In this document: piece by piece, positions 7,654-17,673 of the stretch
How positions within the stretch are numbered: the first letter of the stretch is position 1
Layout: every line of letters begins with the position of its first letter
Source: Streptomyces sp. NBC_01142
GTDB taxonomy: Bacteria > Actinomycetota > Actinomycetes > Streptomycetales > Streptomycetaceae
Reading direction: 5' to 3'
DNA length: 64,000 nt
Assembly: GCF_026341125.1 (NCBI RefSeq)
Contig: NZ_JAPEOR010000002.1
Coordinates: forward strand, 3,155,001 to 3,219,000
Notes under the pieces: model-generated
Database searches by the model: none
What the model was told of the DNA's origin: nothing
What the model saw: the letters and a program-made list of their open reading frames with translations, nothing else
Position numbers and translations under genes: made by a program

Positions 7654-7980
7654 CTACGCTCCGCCCCGGGCCTGGGCGTCGGCGACGGCGATCTCGATGC
7701 TGAGTGCTTTGGCGATGTTGCCGGCTGCCGTCATGACGCGGGCTGTGCCAACGATCGGGGCGATGGCGACCAGGACATCCTGCAGCTGGTCGGCGGTCAG
7801 GCCGGCTTGGAGGGCGGGGTCGATGTGGGCGACGTAGGAGATCGGCGGAGCATCCGAGGCGGCGAGGGCAGCGATGCGGGTGAGCATGAACATGTCCGGG
7901 GCCAGCCCACACCGCTCGATCGAATCGACCGTCATCGCGGCGAGGGTGTCCAGTACCGGGGTTTCAGATGCTGTGGCCAT
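7654..7980 (-). CDS. Carboxymuconolactone decarboxylase / AhpD-like protein
   Basis: This 108-residue protein starts at an ATG preceded by CAGGAGA. Helical segments such as PALQAGLTADQLQDVLVAIAPIVGTARVMTAAGNIAKAL match the carboxymuconolactone decarboxylase (AhpD-like) fold, in which small all-helical subunits trimerise. The CxxC pair of true AhpD peroxidases is absent; the only Cys is in ERCGL near residue 24. It is therefore unlikely to be a disulfide-based peroxidase. The substrate is unknown. It sits in the eroded island next to a broken membrane-protein gene. Confidence 0.75.
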   Translation of the reverse strand: MATASETPVLDTLAAMTVDSIERCGLAPDMFMLTRIAALAASDAPPISYVAHIDPALQAGLTADQLQDVLVAIAPIVGTARVMTAAGNIAKALSIEIAVADAQARGGA

Positions 7981-8160
7981 GGCAGGTCGTCTCCTGATGG
8001 TGTCGTGACGAGGATCAGCGGGCGGTAGAAGGGCTCCGCATCTCGGTGCAGCGTCTACTGCTCGACGGTAAGTCCGTTTCCTGCGGATTGCCTGTCCAGG
8101 GACCGCCCGAGGACGGAGCAGATGGGCGGCAGCGCACTTGCCGGCCTTGATGCATTGGCT

Positions 8161-8561
8161 TCAGTTTTCGGACGGACTGGGAGCGGCGCACAGTGCCCAG
8201 ATCGCGAAGCCGTTGATCGCGATCAGGGCGGTCGCCCAGAACGGCGCGCAGCGAGCCACAGGAAGTTCGCGAGTATGGCCAGGCCGGCCAGCCCCACGCC
8301 GACGACCCTCGCCCAGGTGGCGCCCTGGAAGAGGGCGAAACCGGCGAGAGTGATGACGCCACCCGTGATCAGATGGATCCAGCCCCATCCGGTGAGGTCG
8401 AACGCGTAGAAGTAGTTTCGAGCGGAGTCGAACACGTCGTCGTTGGCGATGGTCGAGATGCCCGCAAAGAGCGACATCAGGCCGCCAAAGATCATCAGCA
8501 CGGCGGCGAAGACCACCCAGCTGATGTCGATGCCGGTCGAGCTCCGGCGGGCCCCACTCAT
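8161..8561 (-). pseudogene. Frameshifted DUF7144-like membrane protein
   Basis: From ATG 8561 the frame encodes DISWVVFAAVLMIFGGLMS, then GWGWIHLITGGVITLAGFAL and VVGVGLAGLAILANFLWL, three hydrophobic helices typical of the small four-helix DUF7144-type membrane proteins of Streptomyces. Around 8250 the frame runs out into AARRSGRPP and stop. The expected fourth helix, APFWATALIAINGFAIWAL, continues in another frame to 8161. A single indel near 8245-8260 explains this. It could be a real mutation or a sequencing error. The surrounding island is degenerate, which favours decay. Confidence 0.65.
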
Positions 8562-9004
8562 GTGACTCGTCTTGCTGGCTCCTTGGTGTCGTACGGCCCC
8601 GCACAACGGTGCTGTACGGCTCCGCACAACCGCGCGTTTCCGTTCGGCCGGTCGGGTTGCTTCCCTCTCGACCTGCCGGGCGCGCTGCGCACCTCGGGGC
8701 GTGTGACCAGCAGTTCTCGACGGCGATGAGCTCTGCTCGGTGCCGAGCGAAAGGCGGACCGCGGTCGCGAGGGCAGTGGTGACGGGAGTGCCCGTGCGGC
8801 CGCCGGGCCGTTCCCGGTGCATCGGTAAGAAGCGGCCACGCTGATCCAGGCCGTGCCTGAAGCCGTCAAGCGCCGCCGTTCTCGCTGACATCAACGCCTG
8901 ACGCCAACAGCAGCAAGCATCGGCGATTACGGCCGCTCGCCCACGACTGCCGAGGTCGGTGAAACGGCTGCATACCTTGGCGTAACGGGGATCCACAACC
9001 GACC
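8562..9004. other. Non-coding stretch before the att repeat
   Basis: I see no supportable gene. Open frames here are extensions or shadows without ribosome sites. The end of this stretch abuts the second tRNA-Ile fragment and is presumably the edge of the old element. Confidence 0.35.
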
Positions 9005-9045
9005 TGACAAGGATGAGGCCACAGGTTCAAATCCTGTCAGCCCCA
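9005..9045 (+). repeat. tRNA-Ile 3'-end fragment, att site copy 2
   Basis: This 41-bp segment differs from copy 1 at two positions: the anticodon loop T is C, and a paired acceptor-proximal T is C. It also lacks the CCA. No 5' tRNA half is present upstream. It is the outer boundary of the island, because core genes (DLW-39, tRNA-Ala) follow. The intact tRNA-Ile gene is expected outside the window to the left. Confidence 0.85.
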
Positions 9046-9053
9046 GTTTTGAG

Positions 9054-9090
9054 GATCGGTCCGGACGGAGCATCTCCGTCCGGACCGATC
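9054..9090 (+). terminator. Terminator after the outer tRNA-Ile fragment
   Basis: GATCGGTCCGGACGGAG pairs with its complement across a short loop and is followed by TCTTTCT. It is probably the original terminator of the chromosomal tRNA-Ile gene, now displaced by island integration. Confidence 0.75.
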
Positions 9091-9202
9091 TCTTTCTCCG
9101 GGCCCGGAGTTGGGGCACAGGTAGGTCACCGATCGGTATCGGTCGGTGTGTATAGTCGGGCGCCAGAAGTCCTCATACGTCAAGGAAAGACGAGGTCGCG
9201 CG

Positions 9203-9337
9203 GTGAAGAAGCTTCTCCTGGTCGCACTGGCCGCCATCGGCGGGCTCCTCGTGTACCGCCAGATCCAGGCGGATCGCGCCGAGCAGGATCTGTGGACGGA
9301 GGCGACCGACTCCGTGCCCGCAGGTTTGGGTGTGTGA
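9203..9337 (+). CDS. DLW-39 family small membrane peptide
   Basis: This 44-residue peptide starts at GTG 9203. KKLLLVALAAIGGLLVYRQIQ is a single membrane helix, followed by RAEQDLWTEATDSV, whose DLW gives the conserved actinobacterial family its name. Its normal place is near the tRNA-Ile/tRNA-Ala pair close to oriC, as here. A TATAGT -10-like box lies at about 9151. The function is unknown. A longer reading from the ATG at 9146 is unlikely because the added residues are not conserved in type and that ATG overlaps the promoter. Confidence 0.8.
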   Translation: MKKLLLVALAAIGGLLVYRQIQADRAEQDLWTEATDSVPAGLGV

Positions 9338-9578
9338 GACGCGTCAGTCTTGATCACGGGCCCCGGTCGCGGAAGCGGCCGGGGCTTCGTGCTGTCCGGG
9401 GGCTTCGTGTCCCGGGGCATCGTGCTGCCCAGGTGCCGGTGTCCGGTACCGGGGGCGATCTTGCTGTGGTTCTCGCTGTTCTTGCTGTTGCGTGACCGTG
9501 ACAGTCACGACCTTGAGTTCACCTCCGCAAATCATTAGCTTGCAAGAGCAAAGCACGGATCTCGGGAGGGGAACACGG

Positions 9579-11549
9579 GTGAAGGCACGACTGGGCCGCC
9601 GCGCCGCGGGGGCAACGATCGGCGCGGCGCTGTTCGCGCTGGTGGCGGGTCCACTGCCGGCCGCCGGTGCCGCGGAGCAGACCGAGCAGACCGGGCAGAC
9701 CGGGCAGATCGAGCAGGCCGGGCAGGCCGACGGGAAGAACGGACTGGTGATGGTCCTGGACTCCTCCGGCTCCATGGCCGACGACGACGGCACAGGGCAG
9801 ACCCGGATGGAATCCGCCCGTGCGGCCGTCGGAACCGTTGTGGACGCACTTCCTGACGGATTTCCCACCGGTCTGCGGGTCTACGGTGCCGATCAGCCCA
9901 AGGGCTGCACCGACACCCGGCTTGCCCTTCCTGTGCAGCCGCTGGACCGTACGGGCATGAAGCAGGCCGTGGGAGCAGTGCAGCCCAAGGGCGACACCCC
10001 CATCGGGCTCTCTCTGCAGAAGGCGGCTCAGGACCTGCCGAGGCCTGCCGACGGCGCGATCGGTACACGCACGATCCTGCTGATCTCCGACGGCGAGGAC
10101 AACTGCGGCACCCCGCAGCCCTGCGAGGTGGCCGAGCAGCTCGCCAAGGACGGCATCGGGCTGCGTATCGACACCGTCGGCTTCCAGGTGCGGGGCGCGG
10201 CACGGCAGCAGCTGGAGTGCATCGCCAGGGCGGGCAACGGCCGCTACTACGACGCACCCGACGCCAAGGCGCTCGCCCGACAGCTGCAGCGCTCCGCACA
10301 GCTGTCGGCGGACGGATACCTCTTCCGCGGCAAGCCGGTCGAGGGCGCACGGACGCGGGACACGGCGCCCGCTCTCCTGCCGGGGCAGTACCTGGACACG
10401 ATCGGGCCCGGCGAGAAGCGGTACTACGCCACAGATCTGGACGGCGTCTCCACTGTGGACTTCTCGGCGACGGCGGTGCCGCAGCCCGGGGCGGCGGTCG
10501 ACACCTTCGACGTCCTGCGCACCAGCATCGCGTACGGCACTGACAGTTCCTGCGAGTCCAGCTCCGAGCACTTCTTCCAGAAAGAGGGAGCGACCCCGCT
10601 GACCTCGGCTGTCGCCCGGATTCCCAGCGCGAAGGGCACGGGCAGCTGCGACAAGGCGGGCAGGTACTGGCTGGTTGTCGAGCGGGAGAGCAAGCCCGGC
10701 TCGGACGCCGCGCGCTGGCCGCTGGAGCTGACGTACACGGTCGAGCAGCCGCTGGCGAAGGATGTGACGCCCGCTCAGTCGCAGCCGGAGTACGGGAGGG
10801 GCGACAAGGAAGCCCCGCTGCCGACCGGGGATCCGCGGGACGTGACGGGCGGCACCGGCTTCAACGATGCCAAGGAGATCGGACACGGGGTGTGGCGGGA
10901 CAAGGTTCTGCCGTCGCAGACCCTCTGGTACAAGGTCCCGGTCGGCTGGGGACAGCAGCTGCGGTACGACGTGGAGTTCGCCAACGAGCCGACGGTGGAC
11001 GGCGCGTCCTCGGTGTGGTCCTACGGAGCCACTCAGGTCTTCACGCCGGCCCGGGCGCCGGTCGGTGGCGGCACCGGGGAGTTCGGCCCGCAGACCATCT
11101 ACAACGGCCGCCCCATGGCGCTGGAGATGGGCACTGTGCCGGTCGCCTGGACCAACCGCCACGAGCATCACCCCAATGTCGTCCCGGTCCACACCACGGG
11201 CGGCTTCTACATCGCCGTCACGCTGGGTGCGAAGGCCGCAGAGATCGCCGAGAATCCGCAGATCGGCGTGGTGCTGCGGGTGGCGGTCATCGGTGACGAA
11301 CTGGCAGGTCCCCAGCACGATGCCCCCGCCCTGGCGAAGAAGGCGGACAACAAGGGTGATTCGGCTGCCCGCGCAGACAGCGAAGCGGCTGCCGGGGCAG
11401 GATGGTCCGGCACTGCGACCGCCGCGGCGGTCGGCGGCGCGGTCATCGTGATCGCGGGCCTGGTGCTTGTACTGGTACGGCGCAGGTCGGGCACGGGTCC
11501 GGCCAGGGGTCCGGCCACGGACACGACCACGACGAGGAGAAGCGCGTGA
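9579..11549 (+). CDS. Secreted, membrane-anchored VWA domain protein
   Basis: This protein of about 656 residues starts at GTG 9579 (GGGAGGGGAA 6 bases upstream). A signal peptide (residues 1-30, ending AAGAA) precedes a von Willebrand A domain with an intact MIDAS: DSSGS, then KGDTPIG and LISDGEDNCG. Two beta-rich repeats follow (PGEKRYYATDLDG..., GGTGFNDAKEIG...GWGQQ) and a C-terminal helix (AVIVIAGLVLVLVRRR) anchors it with an RRR stop-transfer. VWA domains bind partners through Mg2+. The 3' end overlaps the paralogous next gene by GTGA, so the two products probably act together at the cell surface. The target is unknown. Confidence 0.85.
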   Translation: MKARLGRRAAGATIGAALFALVAGPLPAAGAAEQTEQTGQTGQIEQAGQADGKNGLVMVLDSSGSMADDDGTGQTRMESARAAVGTVVDALPDGFPTGLRVYGADQPKGCTDTRLALPVQPLDRTGMKQAVGAVQPKGDTPIGLSLQKAAQDLPRPADGAIGTRTILLISDGEDNCGTPQPCEVAEQLAKDGIGLRIDTVGFQVRGAARQQLECIARAGNGRYYDAPDAKALARQLQRSAQLSADGYLFRGKPVEGARTRDTAPALLPGQYLDTIGPGEKRYYATDLDGVSTVDFSATAVPQPGAAVDTFDVLRTSIAYGTDSSCESSSEHFFQKEGATPLTSAVARIPSAKGTGSCDKAGRYWLVVERESKPGSDAARWPLELTYTVEQPLAKDVTPAQSQPEYGRGDKEAPLPTGDPRDVTGGTGFNDAKEIGHGVWRDKVLPSQTLWYKVPVGWGQQLRYDVEFANEPTVDGASSVWSYGATQVFTPARAPVGGGTGEFGPQTIYNGRPMALEMGTVPVAWTNRHEHHPNVVPVHTTGGFYIAVTLGAKAAEIAENPQIGVVLRVAVIGDELAGPQHDAPALAKKADNKGDSAARADSEAAAGAGWSGTATAAAVGGAVIVIAGLVLVLVRRRSGTGPARGPATDTTTTRRSA

Positions 11550-13030
11550 AGAGGCAGCGCGGCAGGGGCGGCCGGGTGACGCTGGCCGCCATGGCGGCGA
11601 TGTGCGCGGTGGCGGCGCTGCCCGGGCAGTCGTGGGCGGCCGGCGAGCCCAATCCGTACGCCTTCGACAGCGAGGCCAAGCCCGTCCAGGGCTCCCCGGT
11701 CAACAGCGACGGGCCGCCCCTGACGGCAGGATCGACGTACAAGGACACCATCAAACCGGGCGAGAAACGCTATTACCGCGTGGATCTCGACGCCAAGACC
11801 AACGCGTACATCTCGGCGGTGGCCGTACCCAAGCTCGCCACCAAGGTCGCCTACGCGGACAAACTCGCGGTGAGTGTCGAGGACCGCTCGGGCGCCAAGT
11901 GCGGCGACGACGACGCCATGTTCGGCTCCGCCACCTACGCCCGTCCGGTCGCCGCGTACGCGGACAGGACGATCGACAAGGAGAGCAGCACCTGCCAGGA
12001 GGCGGGCGCGTACTACGTGCTCCTCGAGCGGTCCAGCGAGGCCACCTCCACGCCCGAGGCATGGGACGTGGAGATCCGTTTCGCCTCCGAGCCCGGGCTG
12101 AAGTCCGCCGCACCGACCGCGCCGCCCGAGAGCTGGCCGTCCGCCTCGCCCGCGGCGCCCGCCGGTGGCCCGGAGAAGCGGCCCGGCGGCACGAGCTTCA
12201 CCGACGCGACCAGCCTGAAGCAGGGCGAGTGGCAGGACGCGATCACGCCGGGCCGGACGCTCTTCTACCGGGTGCCGGTGAACTGGGGCCAGCAGATCTT
12301 CGCCAGCGCCGACCTCGGCACCAGCGCGACGGCCGACGGCACCCAGAGCGTCACGAACGCCTTTGTGCTGTCCTTGTACAACCCGGCCCGCGGGTCCGTC
12401 CAGAACGAATCGAGCGTGTACTACGACGGCAAGCAGAAATCGGTCGCGCTGGAGCCGCTGCCGCCGGTGGCGTACGAGAACCGGTACGACTCCGACAACG
12501 CGACCAGCGCCATGCGGTTCGCCGGCTGGTACTACCTCTCGGTCACCCTCAACCCGGAGGTCGGTGCGGAGTTCGGCAAGAAGGCGATCCCGCTGACCCT
12601 GCGGGTGAACGTCCAGGGCGAGGCGAAGGCCGCTCCCGCCTATGCGGGACCTGCCGGGGACTTCGAGGTCACCCAGGACGACCAGGAGGCGGCGGACAGC
12701 GGCAAGAGCGCACCCGAGGTGGCGAAGAGCGACACGATGCAGCTGGTTGCGGCGGCCGGGATCGGCGCGGGGACCGTGCTGGTGCTCGGGCTCGGGGCGT
12801 GGGTGCTGCTCGCGCGGCGACGGACGGCCGCGTTGCCGACTCCTGCACCCTTCCCGTCTCCTGATTCCTTCACGGCTCAGGGGCAGGCACCGGGTCAGGC
12901 TCCCGGGCACCTGCCTGGCCAGGTACACGGACAGGTTCTGGGTCAGGCCCCCGGCCACGGGACTGGTCAGGGGCCCGGTCAGGCGCCCGGTCAGGCGTCG
13001 GGGCAGTACGGACCGCCGCCCGCCTGGTAG
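11546..13030 (+). CDS. Secreted membrane-anchored paralogue lacking the VWA domain
   Basis: This protein of about 494 residues starts at a GTG that overlaps the VWA gene stop. It has a signal peptide (AAMAAMCAVAALPGQSWA). Its two beta repeats are clearly related to those of the preceding protein: KDTIKPGEKRYYRVDLDA matches PGEKRYYATDLDG, and GGTSFTDATSLKQGEWQD...NWGQQ matches GGTGFNDAKEIGHGVWRD...GWGQQ. A C-terminal membrane helix (GTVLVLGLGAWVLLARRR) is followed by a cytoplasmic Gly/Gln/Pro tail with GQAPGQ-type repeats. It appears to be a duplicate of the VWA protein without the VWA part, and could form a complex with it. No enzyme motif is seen. Confidence 0.8.
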   Translation: MKRQRGRGGRVTLAAMAAMCAVAALPGQSWAAGEPNPYAFDSEAKPVQGSPVNSDGPPLTAGSTYKDTIKPGEKRYYRVDLDAKTNAYISAVAVPKLATKVAYADKLAVSVEDRSGAKCGDDDAMFGSATYARPVAAYADRTIDKESSTCQEAGAYYVLLERSSEATSTPEAWDVEIRFASEPGLKSAAPTAPPESWPSASPAAPAGGPEKRPGGTSFTDATSLKQGEWQDAITPGRTLFYRVPVNWGQQIFASADLGTSATADGTQSVTNAFVLSLYNPARGSVQNESSVYYDGKQKSVALEPLPPVAYENRYDSDNATSAMRFAGWYYLSVTLNPEVGAEFGKKAIPLTLRVNVQGEAKAAPAYAGPAGDFEVTQDDQEAADSGKSAPEVAKSDTMQLVAAAGIGAGTVLVLGLGAWVLLARRRTAALPTPAPFPSPDSFTAQGQAPGQAPGHLPGQVHGQVLGQAPGHGTGQGPGQAPGQASGQYGPPPAW

Positions 13031-13031
13031 T

Positions 13032-14423
<1,392 letters not shown>

Positions 14424-14469
14424 TGTGCTGCGCTCGCTCCCCGTTCCCTTGTGAGGCGCTCTGCCTCGG

Positions 14470-15018
14470 TCAGCTCTGGTGCGCTTCGTAGTGCGCGACC
14501 GCGTCCGCGGTGCGCCCGGCACCGTACACCCGGAGGAACTCTGCCAGTTCGGGGTGGCTCGGGGCGAGCGAGTCCGCCGCATCGATGATGTCGCCGGCGG
14601 CGGACACCGAGCGCAACAGTGACTGGATCTCGCGCACGACACGGCGCACCGTCGGCGCACCCGAGCTGCTCGTGCTCTGGCTGGTGCCGGTCAGGACCGA
14701 GCCGCCCTGGGACTTCTTGATCTCGTCCATCCGGCCGGTGGCCTCGACCGCACTGACGCTGCCGTCGGCGACCAGGCTCGCCAGCTCTTGCAGCGCCTGC
14801 ACGCGCTGGACCACAGCGGGGTTGCCGATCTTGGCACGCTGACCACTCATCAGCTGGGAGAGCATCGGAGCCGACAACCCGAGCACTGCCGCGAGCCGCG
14901 CCTGGTTGAGACCCAGGTCATCGATGAGCCGACGGAAGAGCGCCCCCAGCGGCTCTCCGTACCAGCTGCGCTGCAGTTCTCTGGCTCTGGCGGTCGTTTC
15001 CTGCTGTGTCGCGTCCAT
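14470..15018 (-). CDS. Helix-turn-helix DNA-binding protein next to the kinase
   Basis: This 182-residue protein has an N-terminal XRE-like motif around residues 35-60 (LNQARLAAVLGLSAPMLSQL, SGQRAKIGNP). The middle is Ser/Thr-rich (GTSQSTSSSGAPT), a likely phosphorylation target, and the C-terminal half is helical. It is transcribed with the downstream Ser/Thr kinase, and this pair is common in Streptomyces near tRNA-Ala. A kinase-regulator pair is the natural inference. The GAGACGCACATG start context is adequate. Confidence 0.8.
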   Translation of the reverse strand: MDATQQETTARARELQRSWYGEPLGALFRRLIDDLGLNQARLAAVLGLSAPMLSQLMSGQRAKIGNPAVVQRVQALQELASLVADGSVSAVEATGRMDEIKKSQGGSVLTGTSQSTSSSGAPTVRRVVREIQSLLRSVSAAGDIIDAADSLAPSHPELAEFLRVYGAGRTADAVAHYEAHQS

Positions 15019-15197
15019 GTGCGTCTCCCCATCGCTTCCCCAAGCGGGCTTCGCTGCTGCGAACCACGACGAGCATCTTACGGAGCGTGGTCGCCGACCG
15101 GGAGTCCCAATCCTTTTGCAGGATTACGGGGGTCACCCGGTACTCTGGTCTGCGGCGGTGGCCGAGGCACGTTTCTGCTCGGTCGTACCCACCTTGC

Positions 15198-15270
15198 GGG
15201 GCCTTAGCTCAGTTGGTAGAGCGCTGTCTTTGCATGGCAGATGTCAGGGGTTCGACTCCCCTAGGCTCCA
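15198..15270 (+). tRNA. tRNA-Ala(UGC)
   Basis: The 73-base cloverleaf is complete. Acceptor GGGGCCT pairs with AGGCTCC (one G:T), the D arm is GCTC/GAGC, the anticodon arm CTGTC-TTTGCAT-GGCAG gives anticodon TGC, and the T arm is AGGGG-TTCGACT-CCCCT. The discriminator is A and no CCA is encoded (CTT follows). Confidence 0.97.
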
Positions 15271-15277
15271 CTTGATC

Positions 15278-15323
15278 AGACCCCTCTGACCTGCGGTAAC
15301 GCGGTTGGAGGGGTCTTTTTTTT
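15278..15323 (+). terminator. Terminator after tRNA-Ala
   Basis: AGACCCCTC pairs with GAGGGGTCT across a 21-base loop and is followed by eight T residues, a textbook intrinsic terminator placed 8 bases after the tRNA. Confidence 0.85.
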
Positions 15324-15546
15324 GTGCCAGGCCCCCGCTTCTGACCGGACATCCGGCACTGCCTCGTCGGGCATCGGAAGCGGTCGTACGGCCCCTCCTG
15401 CCGGTCGGCACGGGCCCGCGGACTGGGCCGTCCGGGTGGTGTTCATCAGAAGAACTGTGCAGCGGCGGCGTCGCTCCCCCACTTCTCGAGATGCGTCCAC
15501 ATCATGAGGAAGGTATGTAGATCGCTCAACCCGAAAGCGAGGGGTC

Positions 15547-15987
15547 ATGGCCGCCTTCAAGGTCAAAAATCTGTGGAGCGCATTCATCACCGCGTTCTTT
15601 GCCCTGCTTGCCTCGGTGGGGCTCACCACCGCCGCCGCGGCCCAGCAGCCCGCCCCGGCCGTACAGCAGACGCCGGACGAGCCGAGCACGCCGCGTGCAC
15701 AAGCCGTTCGGGCGTTCGTACCCGCTCAAAGTACGCGGCAGAGTATGCGATGGAATCCGACGGCGCGCGACAGGTCGCTGCCGCCCACGATCAAGCAGCG
15801 CATCCACGCGGAAGCGCACGGCTCGTCACCCGCCACCCGGCACCTGCCCGCTGTCGACGCCGACAGCGCCGACGCCTCACCGAGCTCGGCCTCGGCCACA
15901 GCTGCCGGCCCCGCCCCCGCCGCCGGCCCCGCTGCCGAGTCCGCCCCCGTCGCGGACCCAGTGCTCACCGTGCTCACCGCAGCGTGA
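15547..15987 (+). CDS. Small secreted Ala/Pro-rich protein (DUF6344-like)
   Basis: This 146-residue protein begins VKNLWSAFITAFFALLASVG, a signal peptide or membrane anchor ending at AAAAQ. The rest is Ala/Pro/Ser-rich with no Cys or enzymatic motif and ends in a Pro-Ala run. It resembles small Streptomyces proteins carrying the DUF6344 label, though I assign this from memory of the N-terminus only. It lies alone after tRNA-Ala and convergent with the DUF5324-like gene. GCGAGGGGTC precedes the ATG. Confidence 0.6.
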   Translation: MAAFKVKNLWSAFITAFFALLASVGLTTAAAAQQPAPAVQQTPDEPSTPRAQAVRAFVPAQSTRQSMRWNPTARDRSLPPTIKQRIHAEAHGSSPATRHLPAVDADSADASPSSASATAAGPAPAAGPAAESAPVADPVLTVLTAA

Positions 15988-16042
15988 GGCGCCGGGAGTA
16001 CTCACGTCTCCCGGCACCCGTGGCCTCACGGGCGGTATGCGA

Positions 16043-16720
16043 TCAGCGACGGTCGTCGCGGTCCGTAGCCTCCGCCTCGGCCTGCTTGGCCTGTACGTCG
16101 GGATCGAGCGACTCCGGACTGCCGTCGACGGACGCCAGCGGTGCGCGGTCGGAGACCTCCGTGGCAGCGGGCGGTTCCACCAGCCAATCGGGGTTGGCCT
16201 GCTTGTCCCACCACTTCCAGGCGGCGAAAGCTCCGCCGACCAGTACACCGATGACCGCGAGGCCCTTGGCGATACGGCCGGCCCTGGACCGCCGCTCGTG
16301 CTTCCTCACCAGCTTCTGAATATCCTTCGCCGTCACCTGTCCGCGCAGCGCGGCCAGAGCGGCAGCGGAGCGGGCCGCAGCCTCTTCCCTTACGGGCTGA
16401 GCGACGGCCACCGCGTGCTCGTAACGCGGAACGGTGTAATCCGCCGCCTGACGAGCGGCCCTACGAGCCTGAACCGCGGCTCGGTGTGCGGCCTCGTCGA
16501 CCTTCGGCGGCACATGCGGCGCGACACGCGCGTCGTACTGGACACGTGCCTGAGAGGCGGCCTTCGAGACTTTGGGTGCGAGCCGTACGCGAGCTTCGTG
16601 CGCATAATGCGCGGCCTGGTCCTTGGCCGTGTCGGCGTAGGGCGCCACCACTTCCGCGGCGTGCCGCACGCTGTCCTTCGCCGTGCTGGTCGCGGCGCGC
16701 ACGCTGTCCTTGCGGGTCAC
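16043..16720 (-). CDS. DUF5324 family protein
   Basis: This protein of about 225 residues starts at GTG 16720, directly after GAGGAGG, and this choice is strong. The sequence TRKDSVRAATSTAKDSVRHA and many Ala/Arg/Val-rich heptads suggest long amphipathic helices or a coiled coil up to residue 130. One membrane helix (IAKGLAVIGVLVGGAFAAW) follows, and an acidic tail (DVQAKQAEAEATDRDDRR) ends it. The apolipoprotein-like repeat pattern and the position between tRNA-Ala and the cyclophilin are typical of Streptomyces. The function is unknown. Confidence 0.7.
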   Translation of the reverse strand: MTRKDSVRAATSTAKDSVRHAAEVVAPYADTAKDQAAHYAHEARVRLAPKVSKAASQARVQYDARVAPHVPPKVDEAAHRAAVQARRAARQAADYTVPRYEHAVAVAQPVREEAAARSAAALAALRGQVTAKDIQKLVRKHERRSRAGRIAKGLAVIGVLVGGAFAAWKWWDKQANPDWLVEPPAATEVSDRAPLASVDGSPESLDPDVQAKQAEAEATDRDDRR

Positions 16721-16995
16721 AGGATCCTCCTCCTCGGTGGCGTTCTGGGGTGCTGAGGGTTTATCCCCAGATGGACACAGTTTCGCCTTTCCACCCGATT
16801 GAAAATCATGCCTGTTGAGAGCTGCCTCGGCATGTGGGGCGGGCATCCGGGTCATGTAGGGACCTTTGCGGACGACGATGCCACGGTTTGCCGTGCAATG
16901 CGCCGCTACGGCGGCCGCTTGGCGCCTTTTCTCCGTGGGCGGCTCTTCCGTGCGAGGATCGTGAGACGTCAGCGAAGACTTACGGAAGGCAGATC

Positions 16996-17529
16996 GTGGC
17001 CGAGCAGCTTTACGCCACCTTGAAGACCAACCAAGGCGACATCGAGATCCGGCTTCTGCCGAACCACGCGCCCAAGACGGTCAAGAACTTCGTAGAGCTC
17101 GCCAAGGGCGAGCGGGATTGGACCCACCCGGCGACCGGCAAGAAGTCCACGGACAAGCTGTACGACGGCACGGTCTTCCACCGCGTGATCAGCGGCTTCA
17201 TGATCCAGGGCGGGGACCCGCTGGGCAACGGCACCGGCGGCCCGGGCTACGAGTTCCAGGACGAGTTCCACCCCGACCTCGGCTTCGACAAGCCGTACCT
17301 GCTGGCCATGGCCAACGCCGGCCCGGGCACCAACGGCTCCCAGTTCTTCATCACCGTGTCGCCCACCGCCTGGCTGACCCGTAAGCACACCATCTTCGGT
17401 GAGGTCTCCAACGAGGCCGGCAAGAAGGTCGTGGACGCCATCGTGGGCACGCAGACCAACCCGCGCACCGACCGCCCGGTCAACGACGTCGTGATCGAGT
17501 CCGTCGTCATCGAGACCCGCGAGGCCTGA
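16996..17529 (+). CDS. Cyclophilin-type peptidyl-prolyl cis-trans isomerase
   Basis: This 177-residue cytoplasmic cyclophilin starts at GTG 16996 (ACGGAAGG upstream). FHRVISGFMIQGGDP holds the catalytic Arg and the FMIQGGD signature, NGSQFFIT is the substrate-binding motif, and LTRKHTIFGEV completes the domain. It catalyses proline isomerisation in protein folding. It has no signal peptide, unlike secreted PpiA paralogues. It precedes the rhomboid gene. Confidence 0.93.
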   Translation: MAEQLYATLKTNQGDIEIRLLPNHAPKTVKNFVELAKGERDWTHPATGKKSTDKLYDGTVFHRVISGFMIQGGDPLGNGTGGPGYEFQDEFHPDLGFDKPYLLAMANAGPGTNGSQFFITVSPTAWLTRKHTIFGEVSNEAGKKVVDAIVGTQTNPRTDRPVNDVVIESVVIETREA

Positions 17530-17610
17530 TCCCCAGGTTCCCCAAGGCCCCAGGTCCCCCAGGGCATGCAGGGCATGCAGGGCCGCCAGTGTCGTCAGGG
17601 GAACCAATTC

Positions 17611-17640
17611 GCCCCGTCCGTCCGTAAGGATGGACGGGGC
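17611..17640 (+). terminator. Hairpin between cyclophilin and rhomboid genes
   Basis: GCCCCGTCC pairs with GGACGGGGC across a 12-base loop. No T-tract follows, so this may be a weak terminator or attenuator 33 bases ahead of the rhomboid start. Confidence 0.5.
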
Positions 17641-17673
17641 GATGTGTCGAGTTCGGGAGATTGAGGGGACCTC

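Noticed and set aside
9519..11318. 599-residue open frame on the minus strand
   Set aside because: It is the antisense shadow of the VWA gene, Arg/Gly/Leu-rich without domains; third-position GC pattern favours the plus-strand gene.
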